Of a DNA stretch of 64,000 bases, positions 46,317 through 57,965 are shown piece by piece. The position numbers and the translations under genes were made by a program. The notes beneath the pieces were generated by a model. The model was not told where the DNA came from. It did no database searches and saw only the letters and a list, made by a program, of their open reading frames with translations. The DNA comes from Euryodendron excelsum (Eukaryota > Streptophyta > Magnoliopsida > Ericales > Pentaphylacaceae): assembly GCA_033060915.1 (NCBI GenBank), contig CM065386.1, positions 11,124,001 through 11,188,000 of the forward strand, given 5' to 3'. Positions within the stretch are counted from its first letter, which is position 1. Every line of letters starts with the position of its first letter.

Positions 46317-46699
46317 TAGTGGTAGCTATGGGCCCGAGAGCTCGATAAACGCGCCCATAAATTATAGGGCTTGAGAATTTTTTTAGGCCCGATTAGTTTA
46401 ATGGGCCGGCTTGAGAATTATTTTTAAAGCCCGGCCCGACTTAGCCCAAAATATATTAAATAATTTATTTTTGTATTTTTATATTATATATATGTATATG
46501 TAATTAAATTTTATGTTATTTAATATTATTTATGGAGAAAAACATTATGTATTAAACAAATTTTATGTTAAATAGACAGCCTTGGAAATGTAATTTTTTT
46601 AATTAAGTGAGCTTGACATTTGATTTTGGGCCTGATAAGAATTTTTTCTTATGTAGGTTCGGCCCGAGGCCGGCCCGTCTTGTCCCATGTCCACCGCTA
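46317..46699. mobile_element. hAT-like MITE candidate, about 383 bp
   Basis: The ends are AGTGGTAGCTATGGG (46318) and CCCATGTCCACCGCT (46698), imperfectly inverted. GGGCC(C/G)G and CGGCCCG clusters lie near both ends and the centre is AT-rich. The flanking 8-mers GTTTGTAG and GTTTTGTG are similar but not identical. Class assignment is tentative. Confidence 0.5.
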
Positions 46700-47039
46700 G
46701 TTTTGTGGGAATTTAATGGAAGGATTTCTTGTTAAGAGTATCGAGCTTTGCTATCTTAAGCATTTGGCAATGGTATATATATGTTGGACATGGGTGTCAT
46801 ATAAGGTGTCCAGTGAAATGCTTGAAAGAGGACATTTTGAAAGAAGGATGGGAATCTCGCTTGAGTTGAAGAAACGTACACTATGTTTGGAATTCGAATT
46901 TATCACGAAAAACAGAAGATAAATAAAATATTTGAGGAAAAAAATGAGAAAGAATTAGTGAAAAGTTGCAAGAAAAGAGAACAAAATCAAATAGGATTAC
47001 TGAAAAGTTGAGGGAAATAGACAAATAAAATAGAACAAA
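46700..47039. other. Intergenic stretch, nothing recognised
   Basis: Open frames here are short and without domains. Confidence 0.4.
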
Positions 47040-49107
47040 AGCCGATTAGGCAATGTTTCAAGAATTTTTTTTATGATTTTGGTCTTTTAGCTTTACTGAA
47101 TTGTACGTGGCATGACATGCTTTTGAGATCTGTTTACGTAATTTGCTTGTATATAATGCATTACCTTATGTATTTTGCTTGGCAAAACCAATCAAATGGC
47201 TTCTTCAGCTTGGAGCCGGCCAATTTAGGGAAGGTGAATTTAAGTTCCTTTGGGGGAGAGTTTTTGGTTGTTTTTTTAGGCTGTACATGGGCCTTGAAGA
47301 GGCAATAATTTAAGGCTGTGTTTGGATTGCAAATTTAACAAGGGAAATAAAAAATAAAAAAAATTAAAAATTAAAAATGAAGGCGAAAAGCTTTTTTGTT
47401 TTCTATGTGGCTTGTGTTTGGTTGGGCAAAGAAAATAAAAAATATGAAAAGGCATTTCTCAAAAAATTCATTCTTATTGTTTGATTTCCTATAAACTTAG
47501 ACAAGTACAAGTAATTTCATATCAATTTTCTTTTTCTTTTCCCTCACTAAATTTTAGATTTAACATAAAATTAGAATGTACCCATTGAAAAGGGAGGAGA
47601 GTCCATCAAAAGAGCCTTAGTTTTGGCTCCCATATATGTTCGGTCATATACTTTTATCTAATAAATTTGTGCTTAAAAGAAAAGGAGATATATCAGCCAA
47701 GTAAAATAAAATAGAACTTTTGTCGAAAACTACAACTGTGGAAGATATGATCCTTATAAAGGGAAGTACATGGATTGTTAGGAATGATTGTTAGGAACCC
47801 TTTTATGTCCAATTTTTACAATTTTCTGCAATATTATTTCAGGACAAAATTTGTATAAGGGGAGTAGGGTGGTAACGAGAAGGGTAAGCGTTAAGTTAAG
47901 CTGAACTCTATCCCGTCATTAATAGAAAAATCACACCATGTACTCTGCTCCCAAACTCGCGATGAATTGAATCTCTCTAATACATTTTCATTTCACTTAA
48001 ACTAATCAAGTTTGGGTGGGTCGGAACCGGTTAAACCAACATAAAATTTTCAAATAAAAATAATTCTCCAAAAAAATTAATACAAATAATACAACAATAA
48101 ACAAAATATGAAAGTGAGAAAGAAATGCTAAATCCCGAAAAACAAAAAGAAATGTTAAAATCCTAATATTAACTTATTTATACAGATGCCATATTGTAAT
48201 AATAACGTACAATAAGGTTATTTAAGAAATCTCACAATATAAGAGGGTTAGGGTGACCTAAGCAATACCTCGCTCCAAACCTATTTTGGAGTTTATTTTT
48301 GAAAAACCTAGCCTTATCTATAGCTTTGCAAAAGAATGAGTATTGATACACTACTATAATATATATGACTATGATTAAATGCAATTACAACGTATGCCAA
48401 TGATAAGTAATTAAACTAATCAATCACGCAATTAACACACGAGACATTTACCATGAAAACTCAAATCGACAAAAAACCACGTGTCCCCTTGAACTATCCC
48501 CACTTGTATTTTTTTGTTTGCATAGTACCTCCACTCATATGCGGGGGAAGAACCTTGCATCCCTCCACCCCCGTATATAAATGTTCTTCTTGTGCGTGAA
48601 AAAATAAAATTAAGTAAATAAAACCTTTGTTTTTTCACTTTTTTTGTTGGGTTGTAACACATTAGAATTAATTGAAAATCACTTTGTTATACACAACATT
48701 TTTTTTTTTGCACTGATATATCTTGGGAATATAATGAGCTTGTGTTACATGGACTAGGCAATTTGGAGGGTAGTGGGTACGTTTTTGGGTCAGATGTGAC
48801 ATTCTTCCTTTGAAACACTATTTTACCACGGTGGCAGGATTAAAGAAGAATAAAGATACGGTCTATCCATTTTTTTAGAAGGAAAACTCTGTTAACATAA
48901 AAATTCATCAAATTAAAATGACATAGTAATGATATTTTAAAAATTAGGAGTGCAAATTGTAACTGTTTTAACTGAAAATGAAAGAACTACAGTTAATCTA
49001 ATAATTATGTTGTATGTCATTAGTTGTATGATTTTGTTTTCCTATCAGTGAATTACTTCCTAATATTTGGAAAAGAAAAAAAATGTCCCTTTTTTTTTTT
49101 TATCAGA

Positions 49108-49345
49108 AGTCATTTGCTACTCTTCTCTCTTTAGAAATTTGCGTGACATTGATGTTTGTGGATGCACAACTCTAACCCTCTTCTCTGGCAACTTCCTCCA
49201 TATTTTGGGGCAATTAAACATCTTAATGAAAAGTTATTGAATGGTTCTAGAGAACCATGTGGCCTTATTATATCATCTCACAATGCATGTAAGCTCTTAC
49301 TAGATGAGATGTCAAAATATCTCACATACCAAACAGAATCTATGA
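49108..49345. repeat. Conserved 200-bp segment, copy 2 of 3
   Basis: Matches 19660-19870 and 57740-57965 with small substitutions; includes GTTTGTGGATGCACAACTCT and CTTACTAGATGAGATGTCAA. No shared reading frame with the other copies over its full length. Confidence 0.6.
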
Positions 49346-49680
49346 GCATGATGAGATGAGAAGTGAAGTTATGTGGTGCTCCACCAACGTTGACTAATTA
49401 CTCCATCTTATAATAAGAGATGCATATAGGCAACAAAAATGTCAACACACGTCAACATTTTGTGATGAATTGAGAAAATTATTCTAGCTAGGATCAAATT
49501 TTCTCCTTTCGGATCAAGGAGACCAACTTCTGAAGTTAAGCTTTATGTGCATTTCACCACCATATTATCTTTATTATTTTTCAAATTTAAAATCGTGAGA
49601 ATTTTGCTAAGCCTGTAACAAAAAATTGTAATTTGTTTTCGTATTTTTATGATCTATACCATGAAGTTTATTGGTAACAG

Positions 49681-50428
49681 ATTCCTCTTCCATACAGACG
49701 CTGTTAGTAACTCTGACAATAGACGCTGATGTTGTCACTCAAATTTTTTAAAACACCAATTATACCCTTATTCAAATGATAAAGAATAATATGCTGAAGA
49801 AACAATCCATTCTTAATATTTCAAACCAAATGCCTCACCTCATCCTTACCGCCACTACCAAACACTAGTCATCAGCACCACCACCTCCAAACTGCTGATC
49901 ACGACCACCACCGCCAGCATGCTCACCGATCCCTCACTAGCAAAGAAATTCTTGAAAAACTCCATTCTGTTTCTAAGTGAATTAAAACCCAGCACTAATA
50001 AAGACCCAGTAGTGATGGGTTAAGCATAATGAAAGCAATGCTTTGGTGGGGTTTGGTACAAATGATGAACCAATTATTGGAGCCACCATTGATGACTTCT
50101 GCGACCTGTAACATATTCATTCAGTGTCTAAATTTACATACATATATGTAATATGTATACATTTATGCATATATACACATACATATTCTTACATCTATAA
50201 GAGAAGAGAGGCAGTACATAAGTACCGATGGGTTTGAATCAATGCAGTACCAATTGTTTAATGGTGTTTCTGCGTCTAGATTAGTGAACTGCGGTGCAGT
50301 GATTAATTGTTTGCTTTTTTTATTAAAAAAAATTGGCCAAAGATTTCTTTTCCTCTTAACTCCTGCAGTGACGACAAATCTTCCCCTTTTAAATCATCGA
50401 AACCCAACGTTTGGTATGTTTGTATAGT
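49681..50428. other. Sequence unique to duplicate 2, nothing recognised
   Basis: Absent from duplicate 1. It includes a CCACCACC-rich patch (about 49860-49915). No domain seen. Confidence 0.4.
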
Positions 50429-51474
50429 TGGACCGAGAGTCTAGGGTTGACTAGGGCGTGCGTCCGTCCGTCTGGAAGTCCTAGTAATCACTGAAGCGGC
50501 TCACTTAGGCCTCCTGACTGTGGAGAGGGGGCAAAAACCAAGGACAAACAAGAGAGAGAGATTCATGAGCTTGTTGGTGGCTTATGTAATAAATGTATTC
50601 AAGCTGTCCCTCTGTCATAAATGAGCCAAGAGTATTTATAGTGGGTAGTGATTAACATTGTGTGTACACTGGCATCTACCGACTGGACAAGCCAGAACCC
50701 TACCATCATGACCTGAAAAGGCCATGTTAGGGCTATGATCGGGTGATTGAATATACAATCTGCCATGATGTTAGGCTTTTGTCTAGCCATGGTGCGCCGC
50801 GTGTCTGGTGTATTAAATGTGCGTTGGATTAGCATTTAATGCTTAAGATATAGTATTTTGAGTGGATTTAAGGGTGGATTTCTCTCTTTTAGTTGGTTGA
50901 TGGGACTGGTCCTCAGCGCACTTGTAGGGTGTGCGGCTCAACGATCCCTTTGATTCTAGCCTTCATTCCACTACCTATGGAGAGGGGTCCTGAGCAAGAA
51001 TGAGCTGAGTTAGGAGATTAAGGGCTTGAGCCTGTTAGATGTTGAGGCGCAGGCCTTGTTGCACGCTTGGGGCGAAGCCTGTCTTGCACAGATGCTCGTT
51101 TTGGCCGGAGCCGTACAAGGGCGGGCTTGACTTTAGTGAAACTCTTGAAGTTGTTTGTACAAAGCTAATGATGGGGGCGCTAAGCCTGCGGGGGGGGGGG
51201 GGGGGGCATCGAGCCGATCTGTCCAAACATTATTTGATCAATGTTTGACTTTGAGGTGCCCATGGGACCCAAATGACCTGCTAGGTGGACAGATGAGGTG
51301 CCACGTGGCGTCTGCTGATGAGGGTACCTACAGGTTTCTTAGAGAGATCTTTCATCTGCTTCTTGGTGAAGGCATCGTAATTCTCGTCAGCGGCGTCAGA
51401 GTCACTATCAACAGAGGCGAACCAACCAAAAGGATGCATATAAATTATGGTGTACTTGTCGTTGGACATATACA
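50429..51474 (-). mobile_element. Probable solo LTR, 1,046 bp, TSD ATAGT
   Basis: TG...CA ends (TGGACCGAGAG at 50429; ACATATACA ending 51474) with ATAGT at 50424-50428 and 51475-51479. On the minus strand CTATAAATACTC (about 50644-50633) is a good TATA box, followed by a leader-like tract ending at the left border. Near the right end a 64-codon minus-strand frame (FGWFASVDSDSDAADENYDA) looks like coding sequence, which is odd for U3. A G17 run lies at 51190-51206. The AT-rich duplication could be chance. Confidence 0.65.
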
Positions 51475-51479
51475 ATAGT

Positions 51480-51956
51480 TACGTATATGTTATTTATATA
51501 TAATATACACTGTTTGTGCTAGATATGATTTTGTGTGCACTTATGGTGAAGATGGGGTTAAGGCGTGTTGAAGATCATCACCCGTCAATGGCCTGGTCAT
51601 GGTTGCCATGGTGAAAATCACCAAGTTTTGGTTATGGTTTAACCTGGTGTTAAGATCTGGTTCGAGACTGGTACAATGGTGATGATCACACTGGTTGATT
51701 CTTTGACACAAAGAGGCAGGGACGTTATGAGGATCGTGATTGTTTGGACACAAAGGTAGGAAGTCAAAATTAATTTGGGTTTTCCTTGGCTACAAATATA
51801 GTTAAGAAAATTTGATTTTGAATAGGGGTAAATGGGTAAATGCATATTATTCGTTACTTACCGTGAGTTAGTAGCTCTAATAAGAGGGATCAGTATTATT
51901 TCAAAAACCTAAAGAAAACTGTCTATTATTTTCAAATACTGAGATCACTATGATTT
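51480..51956. other. Intergenic stretch, nothing recognised
   Basis: Absent from duplicate 1 of the flank block. No coding domain on either strand. Confidence 0.4.
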
Positions 51957-52386
51957 ACCTTTTTTTTTTTTATTGAGGGGCCAAAGTCATGGGAAGGGAC
52001 AAGGGTGAGTACAATCATGACCTCATGGAATAGATAAGAGTGCCACAGACTAACTCACCATTCGTAACCCTGATGTTAATTCTCTAGTATGAGTCTTCAA
52101 ATTCCTGAAATTAATTCCTTTTTAGCCTAAAAAATCAATATTATTGATCCATGCAAGATTTGCCTTTAGAACTCTAGTTTTATCCTCTTCTCGTAGTACG
52201 TTTGATGGGCTATGGTCATATCCATAGCGTATTAAAGTTTGTGTGTATATATATATAGAGAGTCTTTATATAAAACTTTATAATAGAAAAATGGGTTCAT
52301 ATTGTTTTTTTTTTTATTTTCTTCAACAACCCAAGAGCAATTTACAAAAAGATCCAATCATTATGCGCACCCTAGGACTGTTAGAT

Positions 52387-52653
52387 CCTGTTTGGAACTT
52401 GGAGAAGAGAGATGAAGGGAAAGAGAAAATGAGGGAAATGTATTGCCCCTTTCTTGTTTGGTTTTGCAAAGAAAATGAAAGAAAGGTGGAAAACGAAGAG
52501 AGAGAAAGAGAGAGTGAATATTTTCTTTTTCCTCCCTTTCCTCTCCATTCTACTTCTCTTTCCCTTTCCTTTTTCTCCCAATTAATATCAAACAAGGAAA
52601 TGTCAAAAGCTTAAAATTTTTTCTTCATTTTCCTCCTTTAAGTTTCAAACAGG
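52387..52653. mobile_element. MITE candidate, 267 bp
   Basis: The ends CCTGTTTGGAACTTGG and CCTTTAAGTTTCAAACAGG are inverted. A paralogous sequence about 470 bp to the right (52840-52905, CACCCTAGGATCATTAAAT) resembles the same site without the insertion. The interior is GA-rich on one strand, giving long but meaningless open frames. Confidence 0.6.
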
Positions 52654-54109
52654 CTATTAAATACTCATTCACACACCCAAAGTACCTGGTGTAGGATGTC
52701 AGTTAAAGTGCAAACCCAGCCCCTAGAGATGAGCTGTAAAGTCCCAACTGTACTTACAGGCAACCACACTGTTATTGATTGAAGTCGGTCCAAGAATGCC
52801 TTACACGTGCCAAGACCCCTTTGTTTTTATTGACACAACCTATGAGCAACCCACAAAATAATCTAACCTTTATAGGCACCCTAGGATCATTAAATAATCA
52901 TTCACTCACTGAACCATTTTTATGTGAAAATGTTGTTTTTATTTCCATATAAAAATGGTTTTGAAAACTTGAAAAATACATTATTTTTGTTCCTAAATTG
53001 CAAAATTTTTTGGACAATTTTCGAAAAGAAAATTCAAAAACCAGTTTACCAATTATGATCTAGATGAAATAGTTTTCGAAATTAGTTTGCCAAACTCAAT
53101 TATGATAACTTTTAAAAAAACAAAATCATAAACAAGAATAAAAAATTGTAATTATGGGCTCAACGAGAGCCAAGTCCAAGACCGAGAGAAAACTAGCCTA
53201 TTTAGGTCGGCCCATGGTTACTGCCTTTTTCAGACTAAGCCCATGCAGATTAGGTGCTAGGACTCAAAGGGGTTGGCCCAGAGATTCTGATCCAAAAGAT
53301 TCTAGAACTAATGAAGTCCAGAATAAAAATCCTATTCTTAAGTGGACTAGGACAAATAAAAGATAAGTTCAAGGCATTAAACTGACTCAAACAAGGAAGA
53401 TTTATAGGGGAAAAGTGACTTCAATTCCCAAAGAGAACATGGCATTTTGAAACCTATAAATACCCTCATGCACTAAAAGTGTAAGGTACGTTCACTTGAG
53501 TTTTAACTCTCAATACTTTATTCTATTCATTATGATTAAACGTGTTAACTTAATCATTGGAGTGTTTACGGCCTAATAGGGGGTCGAGTCATTTTCATTG
53601 TCTTTCTCTCTTACAGATTGTTCGTGTTCGTCGAGTTAGTTTGAGAGTTTAAGCAGACCTTCCTAAAAATCTCATCTACAGTAACCCAACCGGCCTTTTA
53701 ACCAAATAGTTAGACATTATGGACTCATCCTTGCATCGTTTACATATTCATACGTATATACATATTTAACATGGCCCGTTCGTTTTCTCGTTTCATTAAT
53801 TTATTTAGCTATGGTCTACTATTTAGATTTTTTTTATTTATTTCATTACATGTTAATTTATTAACAACCAACTTACTTGATAGTTTTAACCGTTAAGAGA
53901 GAGGTTTTTCAATACATCCCCTGACTTGTAGCTGAGTACGTATCCATCGTAAATGGATACAAATAGAGTTATGTTATACAAATACAATTTATATATATAA
54001 ACGATTTATACAGAATGAAGCGGTGTGTTTACATCTATTCATTGAAAAACAAAAGACCCATCACTGTTATTAATATATTAAATTTCTGTAAGCTTAGTAT
54101 TTTCCTTAT
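52654..54109. other. Remainder of flank duplicate 2, no gene
   Basis: Matches 20580-21250 in parts. A segment at 53130-53700 (start ATTATGGGCTCAACGAGAGCC) is not in duplicate 1 and may be another insertion, but no borders could be defined. Confidence 0.4.
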
Positions 54110-54624
54110 AAATATGTAGTCATTAAAAAGAAATGTAACTTAATTATTTATAACATGTAAGAGTAGATGAAATTAGAATTTGGATTCAAAATCATTGCTT
54201 AATACATTACAAGCATGAGTATTTGCCCATTGAAACAGTGGTCAGCAAGGACTGGACGCACCTTTATTAAAGCATAAATGTCGGAACTTGATTTCCCAAC
54301 TGCTCCATCATGAACATGCATATGCACGAGTTAACATTTTGGAGATGTACACATCCAGCTGGATAAAAATTGAAAGAACACAGCATTGTGTGATGATCAT
54401 ATATATATATATATATAATACGAACAATTCATTCATATCATCTTCACATTGCACTAGCGCAACCGCTATGGTACTTGAAGGAATTTTGTGCGAATCCAAG
54501 ATTGAAGGAGAGGAAGCCTTCTCCATCGTGTCACGATGTGCATGTCTAGAAGTCGAATCCTAACTATAAAAGCACATCATTCTGTTCATGGCATGCTCAT
54601 CAAAAATTGGTAGAGACATATATT
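54110..54624 (+). promoter_or_regulatory. RLP promoter block, copy 4
   Basis: Homologous to the intact RLP promoter; the TATA box TATAAAA is kept at 54565-54571. A TA microsatellite (about 54400-54418) matches a similar run in copy 3. Confidence 0.65.
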
Positions 54625-55014
54625 ACGGGCTCATATTTGTATCTCTTCATGTTCAAGCACTTGCTCTTCTTATTTTCATGTTTTTACCTCATTATTATGA
54701 GGACTAACACTTCTTTTTCCATGCAGCCACAGTGCCATGAAGACGAGAGCTGAGCCTTGCTGCAGTTCAAGCATAGCTTTGTCATTAGAAATAAGTTTGC
54801 TTCTAGTGAATCTTCTGTTTATCCAAAAGTAGAATCAAGGAAGCTCGAAGGAGAATATAGTGATTACTGCTCGTGGTATGGCCTCCCGTCTATCTTTGAT
54901 CTGAATAATTTTTCAGGCGTGATTTCATCTTGGCTTACGAATCTCACCAAGTTCCACATGTTAGGGATAAACTCAATAGTGAAACATAATGAGCATTTTC
55001 TGAAACACGTTTGA
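54625..55014 (+). pseudogene. RLP pseudogene copy 4: 5' fragment without start codon
   Basis: The start codon is ACG (54625). The leader (SYLYLFMFKHLLFLFSCFYL-like) and LRRNT sequence follow. TGA at 54751 replaces the Ser codon of GESSVLLQF, and CSWYG of the CCSWYGVEC motif survives near 54875 with the first Cys changed to Tyr. At about 54890 the frame jumps to an internal LRR (FDLNNFSGVISSWLTNLTKF) and ends near 55014, so nearly all of the LRR domain and the membrane helix are deleted. Confidence 0.88.
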
Positions 55015-55382
55015 ATTGAAAATCAGTATGTGATACACAGCATTTTCCACACATATATCTTGGAAATATACTGAGCTTGTGTTACATGGACTAGGCAATT
55101 TAGAGGGTAGTGGCTGCTGTTTTGGGTTGAATGTGACGTTCTTCCTTTGAAATACTGCAGAACCAAGGAGGCAGGATTAAAGAAGAGTGATGATATGGTC
55201 CATCCATTTTTTCCACAAGGAATACTTTGTTCTCATAATATTTAAATTTAAAAAATCCACCAAATCAAAAATGATGTAGCACTAAAAAAATTATTCGGTG
55301 CTCCTAGAGTACCACATCATCCTTACTTCATCACTCACATAATAAGAGACGGACCTATATGTAGACTATGGGCGGCCATGGC

Positions 55383-57138
55383 TGTCACGCCCTAAAACCC
55401 ATACTGTCCGTGACAACGCCGCATACCCATAAGGTCAGACCCTATAGGCGTGCAAGGCTAATTACAAGTTATTATGAAGACAAATCAAATAACCCTCAAA
55501 GAATATAATATTATTGACTCCAAAACAATTTCCAAATCTTCACCTAATTCATAATCTCTACAAAATGAAATATTAAATTTCCATAACATCTTAAATCCAA
55601 ATAACAACCTAGTAACCAATTTGACCGGTCTTACAATTTGTAAATATAAACGATGCAATTCTCAAAAATAAAGCCCAAGTATGAAACTACTATGAAGCTT
55701 CTTCCAAGTCCTCACTCAAGCCACACTACTTCACTGAATCTGAAAACAAATACGGATGAACGCGTCAGCTAGACAACCCAGTAAGTAACCCACTACCACA
55801 ACCAGATGGATCAAGTGCAGGAAAATATCAATTATATAAGAGAATTTCCAATCGCAATTTAAACAACGAGTTCAATATGATATCCAGTAACAATGTAACA
55901 ATGCTAGAAGTCATCCAAACAATTTAACACGTACATTTTCCACAGTTCAAAATATATAAACTCAAGTTTACTGACTATGGTCACATTAGCCTGTGACAAG
56001 GCCCAAAACCACAATTAACTCTATGGTCGAAGTCCAAAAGAAACTAGTTTCTGTGCCAATCTTTAACCCCCATTAGCATAGGGTCCAAATCATAGTCAAA
56101 CAAGAGTCCCAATATTATTAATATAAATGAATATACAATTTCTTTGATGAACAATTCACACTTGATCCAGAATTTATATGAAAAATATAAAGGAAACAAA
56201 ACCCTTTATTCAAACCATAATTTATCGACTCATTCAAAACATAAGATTTCGAAGCAATATCTAGTAATTTATAAAACAACTAGAAGTGGTAGTAAGTCAC
56301 TTACCTCTTACACAAAGTGACTCCCAACAGTTAAACCCGATCAAGATCGCACCACCCTAATAATTAATCAACAATTTCTAAATAAATCATTACGATCTAG
56401 CATGAATGATTTACTGAATAAATGCCGACTATACTGAATCACACTAATAATGAGCCTTAATCCATAGCCCACCCAATGCCCAAAATGCCTAATTTCTACA
56501 CCAACTTCCCAAATTCCGTTATGATCCCGTACCCAACTTTCAGCACACGTAACTTTCACTCGAATTATCGATTTCCGGCATACCACACACTGTTGCAAAG
56601 TTCTCAAGACAAGTTACAATCTAGGACAAATTTCCAGTCAAAACTATTGCTAGTAAGTTGGAAAACGATAATACACAGTGGCTGGTTTGACCAATTTAGA
56701 ACCCAAACTTTAAACTACAAGTTCTAATGTACACCACCAAAATCAAACCATACTTAATTCATATGAACCCTTACGATGAGGGGGTTCAAAACCACCAATC
56801 TTCTAACCGTGAAGTGGCTGGAGAAACAATAAACCCACACCCTATGTTCTCTTTTCATGGTTTTTTTGCAAGGAATTAAAGAGAATCAGTTTAGGCCTTA
56901 CCTTGATTGAAATTTTCTGATGATAATCTGCCCACTAAATCTCATCCACCTTCGGCCAAAGCTTGGTTCTTGTTAAAGGAACTCTCTATGCGAGAAAAGT
57001 GCAAGACGGCAATGTTATTCGAGTATGGAAAATAAAAGTCTAGGGTTTTCAAACTTTATTATTTGCTAATAAATCCTCTAAAATATTAAAATAACAAAAG
57101 CCTCTCTTTTTAATTTATTTATTGATTTGGATATTACA
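55383..57138 (-). mobile_element. Solo LTR of a gypsy chromovirus (Tekay-like), 1,756 bp, TSD ATGGC
   Basis: Plus-strand ends TGTCACGCCCTAAAAC (55383) and GGATATTACA (57138); on the minus strand it starts TGTAATATCC and ends TTAGGGCGTGACA. ATGGC duplications lie at 55378-55382 and 57139-57143. The sequence (GGTAAGTGACTTACTACC, TGTCTAGCTGACGCG, GGTCTGACCTTATGG) is of the long-LTR chromovirus type common in plants. No internal region. Confidence 0.9.
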
Positions 57139-57489
57139 ATGGCCCCCTCTATTTTGATAAAATTCTATATAGGCCCAATTAATTTTGAGTATTTTTATAA
57201 TAAGATTGTAGATTGGCCTCCCAAAATTTCAAGTTTTTTTCTGTTGACATTTCAGAATTCAAGAATTTTTTCCTTAGCCCCAATAAAATTCAAAAAATTT
57301 TATCTTAAATTTCCAAAAACTCAATAATATTTGCATTAGCCCCTCAACAAAATTCAAAAATTTTTTTCTTTAACCTTCTAAAATTCAATAATTTTTGTCT
57401 TAGCCCCTAACAAAATTGAAAATTTTTATCTTAGGTCTTTCATGGCCCCCCTTTAACAAAATTCTTGGTTCTGTCTTTGCATATAATGA
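57139..57489. repeat. Degenerate tandem AT-rich repeat
   Basis: Units of about 35-45 bp with a (T)AGCCCC...AAAATTCAAAAATTTTT core recur at least six times with much variation. Together with the short piece at 55346-55382 it probably formed one element inserted in the MITE before the solo LTR arrived. Confidence 0.5.
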
Positions 57490-57739
57490 TGGGTCTCCAT
57501 TGTTAGGTGAGATCAAATACATCACTAGCTAGGTGGAGGATCCATCCACATGTGAGTGGTATAGCAATAACACGTGACACTCAAACAACACTGAATAATC
57601 CTCTGTATAGTGACAGTTGTGATTGAAAATGAAAGAAGTACAATTAGTCACACAATTCAATTATAATATACATCAATAGTCTTTCAAAAAGCCTAGAGGA
57701 TTGTAAATTGAAAAGTAAAAGATGGGACTCTTCTCTGTT

Positions 57740-57965
57740 TGTTGTTTTTCAGAAGTCATTTGCTGGTCTTCTCTGTTTGGAACTTTGTGTGACATTGATG
57801 TTTGTGAATGCACAACTCTCATCCTTTATGTGTCAACTTAGTCCATATTTTGGGGCAACTCATCATCTTAATGGAAAAATTATTCAGTGTTTTTAGAAAA
57901 TTATGTGACCTTACTCCATTATCTCAAATGCATGTGGGTTTCTACTAGCTAGATGGGTTATTGAA
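57740..57965. repeat. Conserved 200-bp segment, copy 3 of 3
   Basis: Matches 19660-19870 and 49108-49345 (GTTTGTGAATGCACAACTCT; CCATATTTTGGGGCAA). It has a deletion and a changed frame relative to copy 1. Confidence 0.6.

Larger units (their letters stand above)
47040..54060. repeat. RLP 3' flank block, duplicate 2, with insertions
   Basis: It matches 18360-20200 (as 47040-49680) and 20260-21250 (as 51957-54060). Between the two matching parts lies about 2.3 kb absent from duplicate 1, including the solo LTR at 50429-51474. The part 48670-48890 also matches 55015-55240. No host gene is recognisable; a GGGCCAAAGTCATGG landmark marks the resumption at about 51977. Confidence 0.7.
55290..57599. 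mobile_element. Fold-back MITE split by later insertions
   Basis: The left part (55290-55345, ATTATTCGGTGCTCCTAGAG) and right part (about 57490-57599, CATGTGAGTGG...ACACTGAATAAT) match the two arms of the MITE at 46111-46282. The gap holds the solo LTR and an AT-rich element, so the MITE is older than both. Confidence 0.7.

Noticed and set aside
52323..52614. Frames of 60-120 codons on both strands
   Set aside because: Caused by GA/CT-rich sequence inside a MITE.
54288..54563. 91-codon frame upstream of RLP copy 4
   Set aside because: It covers the conserved RLP promoter block, including a TA repeat, and is not open in the other three promoter copies.
56368..56607. Frames within the Tekay-like solo LTR
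   Set aside because: Inside an LTR with clear borders and target duplication; no homologous protein known to me.
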